DNA of 22,728 bases. Origin: a virus. The notes beneath the pieces were generated by a model. The model made no database searches, was not told the origin of the DNA, and saw only the letters and a list, made by a program, of their open reading frames with translations. Positions 1 through 6,568 of the stretch are shown here, piece by piece; positions within the stretch are counted from its first letter, which is position 1; every line of letters starts with the position of its first letter. The DNA lies in IMG/VR virus record IMGVR_UViG_3300030202_003189, positions 1 through 22,728 of that record. One strand, given 5' to 3'. A program made the position numbers and the translations under genes.

Positions 1-72
1 TAATCCACTTAAGAAATCTCCTACTTTTGAAAAAATAGCGTTCATAATTAAAATTGTTTTAATATCTGTCAT
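1..72 (-). CDS. Possible partial CDS running off the left edge
   Basis: A minus-strand reading frame opens with ATG at 72 and stays open for 24 codons to the window edge. It reads as a short hydrophobic stretch (IKTILIMNAIFSKVGDF), which fits the start of a small membrane or amphipathic protein. A second in-frame ATG lies at 45. The upstream sequence is A-rich, as at other starts in this window, and carries a hairpin at 94-117. Too little is visible to assign a function, and it could be chance. Confidence 0.35.
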   Translation of the reverse strand, partial: MTDIKTILIMNAIFSKVGDFLSGL

Positions 73-93
73 ATTATTTTTAACAGATTTTTT

Positions 94-117
94 CCATACT
101 CTTCCGGTTGAGTATGG
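94..117. other. Perfect 8-bp inverted repeat (hairpin)
   Basis: CCATACTC (94-101) and GAGTATGG (110-117) are perfect inverted copies around the 8-nt loop TTCCGGTT. No clear T-run follows on either strand, so a simple intrinsic terminator is not well supported. On the minus strand it lies just upstream of the putative start at 72 and could be a leader hairpin or protein-binding site. Confidence 0.5.
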
Positions 118-244
118 TCATTATTCCTCCCAAACACATGGGGGATCTCACTCACGAGTTATTAATAATTACATCTTTTGTGTAACAATTCAACCCTAAA
201 TGTGATAATCCTCTTCTAAAAGGTAAAAAACAACGATCTTTTTA

Positions 245-253
245 TGTGGATAA
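245..253 (-). promoter_or_regulatory. DnaA-box-like 9-mer (copy 1)
   Basis: TGTGGATAA is the exact reverse complement of the bacterial DnaA-box consensus TTATCCACA. It lies in the AT-rich intergenic region before the first plus-strand gene, with an identical copy at 359-367. Binding is inferred from the consensus only. Confidence 0.4.
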
Positions 254-318
254 TAAAATTACCCCTCTTTTTAACACTAAAATCTTTGTTCCGATGTTTA
301 CAAACATGATTGATTTGT

Positions 319-326
319 TATATTTG
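319..326 (+). promoter_or_regulatory. Bacteroidetes-type -7 promoter element
   Basis: TATATTTG matches the Bacteroidetes -7 consensus TAnnTTTG and lies about 50 nt before the ATG at 378. No good TTTG -33 box is found at the 20-nt spacing seen at the other promoters here; TTTAC at 297-301 is the nearest candidate. It would leave a leader of roughly 45 nt that contains the second DnaA-box-like 9-mer. Confidence 0.5.
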
Positions 327-358
327 TGACTAAAATAACGAACCAGAAGAATATTTTC

Positions 359-367
359 TGTGGATAA
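359..367 (-). promoter_or_regulatory. DnaA-box-like 9-mer (copy 2)
   Basis: Second exact TGTGGATAA, in the same orientation and 114 bp from copy 1, ending 10 nt before the ATG at 378. It falls in the presumed leader of the first gene, so it may act in replication, in regulation, or be coincidental. Confidence 0.4.
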
Positions 368-377
368 AATGTAACCT

Positions 378-1379
378 ATGAATAAGAAACAACTGAAAAA
401 AACAACAGAAGACCTAAATGTTAAAATTTATGACTTACTAAGAATGTTAGACCCAACTAAGACAGGTAAGTACATGCAATTTCTAGTAAAAGAGTTTAGA
501 AGTAAACATAAAGAGAAGGGATATGTTAATTATTCTCCTTTATTACATGGTGATAATTATTTAGATTCTATAAGAAAAAAATGTAGAAATGAATTAGATG
601 ATAGAATCGTTGATTATATATTTGAGATATTCAACAGTGCTAATATTGTTAACTTACAAGTTTTTAATGATCTTTTAGAGAGAGGTAAAATAAAAGAAAA
701 AGACATACAAAAATATAACTCTTTTACTGATATAGAGAGCGCCATTGTTAATTATGAGGAACAAAATCATGAAGATAATATTCATGAATATAAGGAAATA
801 TATAAAGACGATAGATGGTATATTGTTAAACCCTTAAGTTATTACACCGCTAAGATATATGGTGCATCAACTAAGTGGTGTACCTCTAGTCGAGAAACAC
901 CTAAACAATTTTATGAGTATTCTAAAGAAGGTATATTATTATATATTATGGATAGGGCAAACAATAAAAAATGGGCGGTCCATTGGACGATATGGAAAGG
1001 AGAGAAAGAAGAAATGTCTTGGTGGGATGATAAAGACAATAGAATAGATTCAATCCAGGTAGATATTCCATTTGGTATCATGAATGAAGTTAAGAACCAC
1101 CTATTCACAGAAGAAAAACCAAATATTACATATTTTAGTGAAAAAAGTTTGATTAATTTGAAAAAGTTATTAAAATTAGAAAAGAAATCTACTGAAGTAA
1201 GAGAACATGAAGTTTTATTACAAGATACACATGGAGAAAACTTTGATATTAATGTAGGGGGCACATGGGTACCAACTGTTACAAAACCATCAGAGTTCAA
1301 GATAGATGAATGGATAAATAAAAGTCTAGAGTACAGTTACACTTTGGATACAATAAATAAGGGAGGTATCCCAGATTAA
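378..1379 (+). CDS. Phage protein with SxKWCxxS motif, function unknown
   Basis: A 333-residue soluble protein opening the plus-strand train. Residues 1-130 are helical and charged. Residues 145-215 form the most distinctive block, with STKWCTSS at 164-171 followed by a strand-rich segment (LLYIMDRANNKKWAVH). That arrangement is familiar from uncharacterised proteins of large phages and plasmids, but I cannot name a function. The C-terminal 80 residues are charged with no recognisable motif. There is no signal peptide or membrane segment. A TAnnTTTG promoter at 319-326 probably drives it, and no Shine-Dalgarno is present. It ends 13 nt before the next gene, which suggests co-transcription. 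The gene is confident; a function cannot be given. Confidence 0.85.
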   Translation: MNKKQLKKTTEDLNVKIYDLLRMLDPTKTGKYMQFLVKEFRSKHKEKGYVNYSPLLHGDNYLDSIRKKCRNELDDRIVDYIFEIFNSANIVNLQVFNDLLERGKIKEKDIQKYNSFTDIESAIVNYEEQNHEDNIHEYKEIYKDDRWYIVKPLSYYTAKIYGASTKWCTSSRETPKQFYEYSKEGILLYIMDRANNKKWAVHWTIWKGEKEEMSWWDDKDNRIDSIQVDIPFGIMNEVKNHLFTEEKPNITYFSEKSLINLKKLLKLEKKSTEVREHEVLLQDTHGENFDINVGGTWVPTVTKPSEFKIDEWINKSLEYSYTLDTINKGGIPD

Positions 1380-1392
1380 AAAAGTAAAGAAA

Positions 1393-1674
1393 ATGAAAGA
1401 ACAAAGCGATTATCAAGAAAACAAAACAGTTGAAGAAGCAACTGAAGAGTTAAGACAAGAAGTGCCAGAAGTAATTACAAGAAAGATAAATGTATCTGGA
1501 TTAGAAGATGTGAGTCATTTAGTTAAAGAAATGGAAAAGATAGATGAAGACCAACAAAACAATAAAGATAAGATGTATGCTCTAGATGTATCTTACAATG
1601 GGAAACCTTCAAACCCATACTTTACATTATGTAAGTTTATTGAAGAACTTAATAACAAATTAGAAAAACAATAG
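1393..1674 (+). CDS. Small acidic hypothetical protein
   Basis: A 93-residue acidic protein. The first 25 residues are rich in Glu and Thr (EQSDYQENKTVEEATEELR), the middle is helical and charged, and the end (FTLCKFIEELNNKLEKQ) looks like an amphipathic helix. There is no membrane segment, metal site or recognised domain. The start is preceded by an A-rich leader (AAAAAAGTAAAGAAA) rather than a Shine-Dalgarno, which fits the Bacteroidetes-like starts elsewhere. It lies 13 nt after the upstream gene and 2 nt before the CDGSH gene, so it probably shares their transcript. Function unknown. Confidence 0.75.
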   Translation: MKEQSDYQENKTVEEATEELRQEVPEVITRKINVSGLEDVSHLVKEMEKIDEDQQNNKDKMYALDVSYNGKPSNPYFTLCKFIEELNNKLEKQ

Positions 1675-1676
1675 AT

Positions 1677-1856
1677 ATGTCAGTAGAAATTAGAATTATG
1701 GAAAATGGACCAATTTTGGTTAAAGGAGAAACCATCGTAACAAAAGATGGAGAAAAAATAAAAGTAGGAGAAAGTTACGCATTGTGTAGGTGTGGTGAAA
1801 CTAAGAAACAACCAATGTGCGACGGAGCCCATAAATCTTGTGGTTTTAAGGGATAG
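1677..1856 (+). CDS. CDGSH-type iron-sulfur protein
   Basis: A 59-residue protein with the full CDGSH (mitoNEET-type) cluster motif: Cys37-x-Cys39, Pro46 and Cys48-Asp49-Gly50-Ala51-His52. In this family three Cys and one His bind a 2Fe-2S cluster, used in redox sensing, electron transfer or cluster transfer. Residues 1-35 form the expected short beta-rich part (ILVKGETIVTKDGEKIKVG). No membrane anchor is present, so it should be cytosolic. It follows the upstream stop by 2 nt and precedes the cytidylyltransferase-like gene by 9 nt. Bacterial CDGSH proteins are often this short. The family call is confident; its role in a phage is unknown. Confidence 0.88.
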   Translation: MSVEIRIMENGPILVKGETIVTKDGEKIKVGESYALCRCGETKKQPMCDGAHKSCGFKG

Positions 1857-1865
1857 AACAGAACT

Positions 1866-2336
1866 ATGATAGAATCAAATAGAAAAGTAGTAGGATTTAC
1901 AGCAGGGAACTTTGATCTTTTACATCCAGGTTACATTTATACATTTGAAAAGGCTAAAGAACATTGTGATTACTTTATTGTTTTTTTACAAAGAGATCCA
2001 TCATCAACTCGTAATACTAAATATAAACCGGTAATACCTTTATATGAAAGATATAAAACTTTAATGGCGATAAAATATGTCGATGAGGTTCAGACTTACC
2101 AAACAGAAGAAGAACTAGAGGGATTAATCAACTTCTACCAACCTGACATTAGAATCTTAGGAGATGATTATATTGGTAAACCTTTTACGGGTGACCATTT
2201 ACCCCCTAAGGTAGTTTATACTACTAGAGCACATAACTGGTCTACAACAAGGATAAAGAACTTAATAACAGTTCAAACTTTGAGACAGAATCCAGAGATA
2301 ATAAAAGAAGTTAAAGAATTAAAAGATGAAGATTAA
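1866..2336 (+). CDS. Cytidylyltransferase-like nucleotidyltransferase
   Basis: A 156-residue protein of the HxGH nucleotidyltransferase superfamily, closest in pattern to glycerol-3-phosphate cytidylyltransferases and the RfaE C-terminal domain. The N-terminal strand-loop-helix reads FTAGNFDLLHPGYIYTFEKA (residues 11-30). The catalytic HxGH is His20-Pro-Gly22-Tyr23, so the last His is replaced by Tyr. The second nucleotide-binding signature, ISSTxIR in the family, appears as WSTTRIK (125-131). The family transfers a nucleotidyl group from CTP or ATP to a phosphorylated alcohol or sugar in lipid, teichoic-acid or heptose pathways. The changed HxGH raises doubt about full activity. The gene overlaps the next one by 11 nt. 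Confidence 0.8.
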   Translation: MIESNRKVVGFTAGNFDLLHPGYIYTFEKAKEHCDYFIVFLQRDPSSTRNTKYKPVIPLYERYKTLMAIKYVDEVQTYQTEEELEGLINFYQPDIRILGDDYIGKPFTGDHLPPKVVYTTRAHNWSTTRIKNLITVQTLRQNPEIIKEVKELKDED

Positions 2337-2565
2337 CACAAAATATAAAATAGGTGACGAGGTTTACGTTTTTAATGAGAATAAATTACAAAAAACAGAG
2401 ATTAGAGGAATTTATGCAAACGTATTTACGATTTATCCTACAACAGAACCACAAATGAAAACAGAAATCAACTATGATCTAAAACTTATAGAGGGGTCAG
2501 TTGAGGAAGATTTAGTTTATAATAGCGTTCAAGAAGCTAAGGATAATGTAGTGGTAGAAGGATAA
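2326..2565 (+). CDS. Small beta-rich hypothetical protein
   Basis: A 79-residue protein beginning inside the end of the upstream gene (11-nt overlap), so the two are probably translationally coupled. The first 60 residues alternate charged and hydrophobic positions (KYKIGDEVYVFNENKLQKTE), the pattern of a small SH3-like or other beta-barrel fold. The IGDEVYVF segment resembles the first strands of such barrels. The acidic tail (EGSVEEDLVYNSVQEAKDN) is probably helical. There is no catalytic motif or membrane segment. The stop overlaps the next ATG by 1 nt. Function unknown. Confidence 0.75.
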   Translation: MKINTKYKIGDEVYVFNENKLQKTEIRGIYANVFTIYPTTEPQMKTEINYDLKLIEGSVEEDLVYNSVQEAKDNVVVEG

Positions 2566-2810
2566 TGACACCTAAAGAATTTGTTTTATGGTTAAAGGGG
2601 GTTGATGTTGGTTTATCGGGACACCCTTATGAAGGAACATGGAATCTTATCCAAGAAAAATTAAATGAAGTTAAAATGGAGGATAGTCCCTCAAGAATTA
2701 TTCCAAGTAGAGATATTCCAATGCCAGATTCACCTAGTATCTTCCCTTCTCCCTGCGTCCCAACTAAAATACCACCAAGTCCAGGAAGTCCACCCGAAAT
2801 AATTTGTTAG
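2565..2810 (+). CDS. Small phage protein with proline-rich tail
   Basis: An 81-residue protein. Residues 1-36 (MTPKEFVLWLKG..., then W26NLIQEKLNEV) match a short helical pattern common in phage hypothetical proteins. From residue 40 the sequence becomes a low-complexity tail of Pro, Ser and Ile (SPSRIIPSRDIPMPDSPS, then PPSPGSPPEIIC) ending in Cys. The tail is probably disordered and could be a docking segment. ATG overlaps the previous stop by 1 nt. A new promoter, and so a new transcript, begins in or just after the end of this gene. Function unknown. Confidence 0.75.
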   Translation: MTPKEFVLWLKGVDVGLSGHPYEGTWNLIQEKLNEVKMEDSPSRIIPSRDIPMPDSPSIFPSPCVPTKIPPSPGSPPEIIC

Positions 2811-2834
2811 ATTAAAATATTTTTATTATCTTTG
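2803..2834 (+). promoter_or_regulatory. Bacteroidetes-type promoter giving a leaderless transcript
   Basis: TTTG at 2803-2806, a 20-nt spacer, then TATCTTTG at 2827-2834, matching the Bacteroidetes -33/-7 consensus. The ATG at 2839 begins five bases after the final G, about where transcription would start, so the mRNA should be nearly or fully leaderless. Spacing to the ATG and the sequence TTTGTAGTATG are identical at the promoter at 6569-6600. Confidence 0.75.
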
Positions 2835-2838
2835 TAGT

Positions 2839-3441
2839 ATGGAAAATATAATAAAACAAATACAAGAGGCTTTAGATAATAATCTTCCAAAGGAAATTCC
2901 TTTTGAAAGCGGTTTAATGCAACGAGGAATTGCCGATATCATAGAAGTTATAGTTAGTGATATAATCCTAAACCTTAAACACCAATCAATTAAAGAGTCA
3001 TACGAAGCTAAAAGTAAGAGATCAATAGAAGATGTTGGTCTCGTTACAACAGAATACGATGATATTAAAATCGATATAAAAACTCACGACTCTGATTCAG
3101 ACTTGTCAATGCCTAACCTTATTTCAATATCTAGAATAAAAAAATTCTATGAAAACGATAGAAATTTACTACTATATGTTTTTGTGAAGTATGTTACTAA
3201 TGGGAGATCAATACAAATCCTTGATACAAAAGTTAAGGCAATCGAACAACTTAACTGGGAATGTCTAACAATAGGTAACTTAGGTAAGGGACAACTCCAA
3301 GTTAAAAATATGGATGAAATAACATTCCAGACATTTATGACAAGAAATGATTGGATAGAAAGATTATCCTGTGATGTAGTAATCTATTACCAGTCACTTA
3401 TAAAGAAGATACAAACAAAATGGATTAAAGAATGGTTATAG
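2839..3441 (+). CDS. Possible PD-(D/E)xK-type nuclease
   Basis: A 200-residue soluble protein. The middle part suggests a restriction-endonuclease-like core: SIEDVGL (62-68), where Asp65 could be the first acidic residue, then a strand KIDIKT (77-82) in which Asp79-x-Lys81 would be the (D/E)xK pair. A hydrophobic strand LLLYVFVKYV (110-119) follows. This order resembles type II restriction enzymes and related nucleases, but no cognate methyltransferase is in the window and I cannot match a named family. It heads a transcript with its own promoter at 2803-2834 and overlaps the next gene by 10 nt. Nuclease activity is an inference from a few residues. Confidence 0.45.
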   Translation: MENIIKQIQEALDNNLPKEIPFESGLMQRGIADIIEVIVSDIILNLKHQSIKESYEAKSKRSIEDVGLVTTEYDDIKIDIKTHDSDSDLSMPNLISISRIKKFYENDRNLLLYVFVKYVTNGRSIQILDTKVKAIEQLNWECLTIGNLGKGQLQVKNMDEITFQTFMTRNDWIERLSCDVVIYYQSLIKKIQTKWIKEWL

Positions 3442-3719
3442 GTAAAGTAGATTATTATGCTAGGGTAGGTATTTTAAGAAGAGACCATCTAATTGATGAA
3501 GGATTTCCTAACATTAGTTATCAGGAAAAAAATATGAGAATGGAAAGGATGAACAATATGGACTTCCATCAAAACTTCTCTGATGTATTAATTAGAAGAA
3601 TGTTGCACGAAAAAAAGATACCAAACTTTAATATTGGTGGAAAATTAGTATATATAAGTGATCCAAAGACAATAAAAGAATTAGAAGAAAAAATAAAAGA
3701 AAATGGAAGACATAAATAA
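3432..3719 (+). CDS. Hypothetical basic protein
   Basis: A 95-residue basic protein that starts 10 nt before the upstream stop. It holds a Met/Asn/Arg-rich central stretch (NMRMERMNNMDFHQNF) and a C-terminal strand-helix unit (IGGKLVYISDPKTIKELEEK). There is no membrane segment or recognised motif. It overlaps the next gene by 17 nt. The nested overlaps along 2839-4595 point to one co-translated operon. It may partner with the nuclease-like protein before it, but only position suggests this. Confidence 0.7.
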   Translation: MVIGKVDYYARVGILRRDHLIDEGFPNISYQEKNMRMERMNNMDFHQNFSDVLIRRMLHEKKIPNFNIGGKLVYISDPKTIKELEEKIKENGRHK

Positions 3720-4014
3720 AAAAACAAAAGAGGAAATATGGCACGAGAATGAAGCCAGAAAATTTCTAGGAGATGTGGAGGAAGAAGGGAAAATATATCC
3801 TGAACAAACTGACCCAGCAACATTAAAGTCTAAATATTCTGCCAAAAATCCTTATGGAGAAGAGATGTTTAATAAAGAAGATTTCTTAGTGAAAGACCCA
3901 ACAAAAGAGGTACCACAGGAGGAATACATAAAAATAAAGAAATCCTGGTTAGAAGGGTTAAGAGATTTTGATACTTGGACAAAGTGGAAAAACGGTTTAA
4001 TAGAATATAAATAA
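3703..4014 (+). CDS. Hypothetical charged protein
   Basis: A 103-residue, highly charged protein, with many Lys and Glu and almost no long hydrophobic runs. The C-terminal 30 residues (KSWLEGLRDFDTWTKWKNGL) are richer in Trp and look like a helical pair. There is no signal peptide or catalytic motif. The 17-nt overlap with the upstream gene and the 1-nt overlap with the oxygenase gene imply translational coupling. Function unknown. Confidence 0.7.
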   Translation: MEDINKKTKEEIWHENEARKFLGDVEEEGKIYPEQTDPATLKSKYSAKNPYGEEMFNKEDFLVKDPTKEVPQEEYIKIKKSWLEGLRDFDTWTKWKNGLIEYK

Positions 4015-4595
4015 TGGAGTTAGTAATAAAAAGTGATTGGTTATATGTAATGGACAATGTTCTCACATCTGAAGAATGTAAAGAATTAATAGAAATTGCA
4101 GAACCAACCTTAGAAGACTCTACTACTGTAGGGACAGTAATAAAGGGTTATAGAACCAGTTCAAATACCTACATTTCTAAAGAAATAGATAACAAAGTAA
4201 TCCAAGCCACGAACTTAATTACCCAAGTACTAACTGAGTTACCGACTGAAAATCAAGAAGATATGTGTATTGTAAAGTATCGAGAAGGAGAAGAATATAA
4301 AAAACATCGTGATTATATGGTTGATAACCAAACAGAGGAAGGCAAGGCAGAAATGGCTAGAGGAGGAGATAGAGCGTTTACTGTAATGTTTTATCTTAAT
4401 GACGATTTTGAAGAAGGTGGTACATTATTTGTAACACCTAATATAGAAGTAAAACCTAAGACAGGTCGATGTGTAATATGGAAAAACTATATTGATGGTA
4501 AACCTAACACCAAATCTATGCACGCGGGGTTACCAATTAAAAAAGGTATAAAATATATAGGAGTAAAATGGGTGAGACAAAATAAATTTATTTAA
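4014..4595 (+). CDS. 2OG-Fe(II) oxygenase, prolyl 4-hydroxylase-like
   Basis: A 193-residue single-domain dioxygenase of the prolyl-4-hydroxylase alpha-subunit type. Iron ligands are visible as His98-x-Asp100 (KKHRDYM) and distal His170 (SMHAGLP). Lys180, ten residues after the distal His, is at the position that binds the 5-carboxylate of 2-oxoglutarate. The core strand RAFTVMFYLNDDFEEGGTLF (120-139) is typical of the double-stranded beta-helix. The family hydroxylates Pro or other residues using O2, 2-oxoglutarate and Fe(II). Many large marine phages carry such genes and their substrates are mostly unknown. Late proteins of this window have Pro-rich segments that could be targets, which is only a guess. 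Confidence 0.92.
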   Translation: MELVIKSDWLYVMDNVLTSEECKELIEIAEPTLEDSTTVGTVIKGYRTSSNTYISKEIDNKVIQATNLITQVLTELPTENQEDMCIVKYREGEEYKKHRDYMVDNQTEEGKAEMARGGDRAFTVMFYLNDDFEEGGTLFVTPNIEVKPKTGRCVIWKNYIDGKPNTKSMHAGLPIKKGIKYIGVKWVRQNKFI

Positions 4596-4596
4596 G

Positions 4597-4770
4597 ATGA
4601 AAAAAATAATAACGAATATCTGGGCATGGTTTACGGCAATATTTTTAATAATAGATTTTCTTCTTATTGCTTTTTTATTTACTATAATTTTAGTAGTTTT
4701 GTTATCACCATTAGTAATATTAATTGGTGTACCTATGTTAATTAATGTTATCTGGAAAAAAAAGTATTAA
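4597..4770 (+). CDS. Small hydrophobic membrane protein
   Basis: A 57-residue protein that is hydrophobic over nearly its whole length. One or two membrane segments span residues 10-37 (AWFTAIFLIIDFLLIAFLFT) and 38-52, flanked by KKIITN at the N-terminus and WKKKY at the C-terminus. The positive C-terminal tail suggests it faces the cytoplasm. ATG follows the oxygenase stop by 1 nt. Small phage inner-membrane proteins like this may be antiholins, exclusion proteins or membrane-stress factors, but nothing in the sequence decides between these. Confidence 0.7.
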   Translation: MKKIITNIWAWFTAIFLIIDFLLIAFLFTIILVVLLSPLVILIGVPMLINVIWKKKY

Positions 4771-4793
4771 ACTAAATAAAAATAATAGATAAG

Positions 4794-4991
4794 ATGGGAC
4801 ATTGGGAAGATTTGTGGTATGAGATACATGATTCAATAGAACGTGAAGGACTTACAAAAGAGTTCGAAGAACAATTAAAAAAGATGACAAACCAAGATAA
4901 ACATAAACACCTAGACACTAGAGATAAATGGTCCTATGCTTGTACAAAAGTAATTAACAACAAAAGAAAAGAAGTTAATAAAGATGAATAA
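4794..4991 (+). CDS. Small helical hypothetical protein
   Basis: A 65-residue soluble protein, strongly charged and predicted helical (WEDLWYEIHDSIEREGLTKE, then FEEQLKKM). The central run KHKHLDTRDKW holds two His, but no paired Cys to suggest a metal site. The leader is A-rich (AATAATAGATAAG). It overlaps the next gene by 8 nt. Function unknown. Confidence 0.7.
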   Translation: MGHWEDLWYEIHDSIEREGLTKEFEEQLKKMTNQDKHKHLDTRDKWSYACTKVINNKRKEVNKDE

Positions 4992-5367
4992 AAGTAATCA
5001 TAATAGACGTAGAGCGTTAGAGAGTAAGTTGATTAAGAAATCAGATACCTATCCAGGTTACTATAAATACATGATAACTATTGGGGAAAAAGATGGAACA
5101 ACTCATACACGACCATGTTATGGTAAGGATATGCAGGATGCTTTAAGTAGACTTATAAATAAAGAAAGAACTGTTAGGGTTGAAAAGAAAGTAATGAACA
5201 ATCCCTTTCTATTTTTCTTAGGTTGGTTATTAATGATGGGTTGGCCACTTATGTTGGGGTTTGAAACCTCAGCAACACCATGGTTTATAGTTTATGGTTT
5301 TATAGGTATAATAGGTTTAGTAATGATAGGAACCTGGTGGAACAGCTATATAAATAGAGGAGAGTAA
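4984..5367 (+). CDS. Two-helix membrane protein with basic N-terminal domain
   Basis: A 127-residue protein. Residues 1-70 are soluble and basic, with a beta-like segment (YYKYMITIGEKDGTTHTRPC). Residues 73-90 (PFLFFLGWLLMMGWPLML) and 97-119 (TPWFIVYGFIGIIGLVMIG) form two membrane helices joined by a short loop. The end NSYINRGE is polar. The positive soluble domain should lie in the cytoplasm, with both termini inside. It overlaps the gene before by 8 nt. No family recognised. Confidence 0.75.
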   Translation: MNKSNHNRRRALESKLIKKSDTYPGYYKYMITIGEKDGTTHTRPCYGKDMQDALSRLINKERTVRVEKKVMNNPFLFFLGWLLMMGWPLMLGFETSATPWFIVYGFIGIIGLVMIGTWWNSYINRGE

Positions 5368-5372
5368 AATAT

Positions 5373-5397
5373 CAATAATTCTCAGAAGGAGTTATTG
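5373..5397 (+). promoter_or_regulatory. Hairpin upstream of the ClpP gene
   Basis: CAATAATTCT (5373-5382) pairs with GGAGTTATTG (5388-5397) over 10 bp, including two G-U pairs, around loop CAGAA. It lies 27 nt before the ATG at 5424. No T-run follows, so it is more likely a leader or mRNA-processing hairpin than a terminator. The GGAG within it is too far from the start and paired, so it is unlikely to be a Shine-Dalgarno. Confidence 0.45.
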
Positions 5398-5423
5398 TGT
5401 AAACAAACGATAAAATAAAACAA

Positions 5424-6086
5424 ATGAACAACGAATTTAACAAATATGCAATAGGACACGCGGGGATATCCTCATCAGTTCTAAATGATTACCAAAATAG
5501 TGCAACCCCTTACATACTAGAAGAGAGACAATTAAGAGTCACACAGATGGACATATTCTCAAGACTAATGATGGATAGGATTATCTGGATACCTGGACCA
5601 ATTACTGAAGTAACAGGGGTAATCGTACAGGCTCAACTAATGTTTCTAGACACCGCAGATAAGAAAGACATTACTTTACATATAGATTCACCAGGTGGGT
5701 CAGTAAAGGCAGGTTTAGGTATTGTGGATGTTATGGAGTATATTAAATGTGATGTAGCAACTGTAAATACAGGAATGGCTGCCTCGATGGGGTCAGTTTT
5801 ATTGGCTGCAGGTACTAAAGGTAAAAGATCCTCTTTAAGATTCAGTAGAACAATGTTACACCAATCCAGTGGAGGGGCAGTTGGTAATATACAAGACGCA
5901 AGGATTACAATGGACGAATGGGAAAAGACAAATAAGTTATTGTTTGAACTCCTTGGTAGGTATTGTAAGAAAACAGCGAAAAGAGTAGAGAAAGATGCGG
6001 CAAGAGACTTATGGTTAAGTGCTGAAGAATCTTTAGACTACGGAATAATAGATGAAGTAATAAAAAGTAAAAAAACAAAAAAATGA
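5424..6086 (+). CDS. clpP: ClpP-like serine protease
   Basis: A 220-residue ClpP-family peptidase. The triad is visible: Ser121 in GMAASMGS, His146 in RTMLHQSSGG, Asp195 in AARDLWLSAEE. Ser-to-His (25) and His-to-Asp (49) spacings equal those of E. coli ClpP (97, 122, 171). The substrate strand HIDSPGGSVKAGLGI (86-100) is also typical. The N-terminal 40 residues are longer and differ from cellular ClpP, where the axial-loop region contacts the unfoldase. Phage ClpP homologues may act with host ClpX, on their own, or in capsid maturation. Here the next gene is a cyclophilin (4-nt overlap), not a capsid gene, so a role in protein quality control or host takeover looks more likely than prohead maturation. 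Confidence 0.93.
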   Translation: MNNEFNKYAIGHAGISSSVLNDYQNSATPYILEERQLRVTQMDIFSRLMMDRIIWIPGPITEVTGVIVQAQLMFLDTADKKDITLHIDSPGGSVKAGLGIVDVMEYIKCDVATVNTGMAASMGSVLLAAGTKGKRSSLRFSRTMLHQSSGGAVGNIQDARITMDEWEKTNKLLFELLGRYCKKTAKRVEKDAARDLWLSAEESLDYGIIDEVIKSKKTKK

Positions 6087-6568
6087 AAGGAAAAATCGTA
6101 ACCGAACAAGGAACTATGGTGGTAGAGTTCTATGAAAAAGACGCACCGAATACAGTAAATAACTTTGTTAAATTAGCAAAGATGGGATTCTATGAAGGAC
6201 TTAAATTTCATAGAGTTATACCAGGATTCGTGGCACAAGGAGGTTGTCCACAGGGAACTGGAGTGGGTGGACCAGGATATAGTATTCTTTGTGAGATTAG
6301 TGGCGAGAACCAACATCACGACAAAGGAGTACTATCAATGGCACATGCAGGTAGAAATACAGGAGGGTCACAATTCTTTTTAGTGCATAGTAGACACACT
6401 ACTAAACATTTAGACGGTAATCATACATGTTTTGGTAAGGTCGTAGAAGGATTAGATATTATAGATAAGGTTAGACAAGATGACACGTTTAGTATAGTTA
6501 TCGAAGGAGGAGAACAAGACCCAGAAAACATCATTGTAGAGACTCAATTGAAAACAGGGACATTTTAA
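6083..6568 (+). CDS. Cyclophilin-type peptidyl-prolyl cis-trans isomerase
   Basis: A 161-residue cyclophilin, close to the length of small bacterial PpiB. The signature KFHRVIPGFVAQGG (41-54) includes catalytic Arg44 and Gln52. GSQFFLVHS (95-103) and LDGNHTCFGKVVEG (110-123) are the other active-site strands. No signal peptide is present, so it should be cytosolic. The reaction is cis-trans isomerisation of X-Pro bonds. ATG overlaps the ClpP stop (ATGA), implying coupled translation and perhaps a joint folding/degradation role. The Pro-rich, Cys-rich late proteins are plausible clients. Phage-encoded cyclophilins are uncommon. Confidence 0.94.
   Translation: MKGKIVTEQGTMVVEFYEKDAPNTVNNFVKLAKMGFYEGLKFHRVIPGFVAQGGCPQGTGVGGPGYSILCEISGENQHHDKGVLSMAHAGRNTGGSQFFLVHSRHTTKHLDGNHTCFGKVVEGLDIIDKVRQDDTFSIVIEGGEQDPENIIVETQLKTGTF

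Noticed and set aside
94-117. Terminator for a transcript entering from the left
   Set aside because: The stem is good, but neither strand has a U-run directly after it.
5388-5391. GGAG as a Shine-Dalgarno for the ClpP gene
   Set aside because: It is more than 30 nt from the ATG and paired in a hairpin; no other gene here uses a Shine-Dalgarno.
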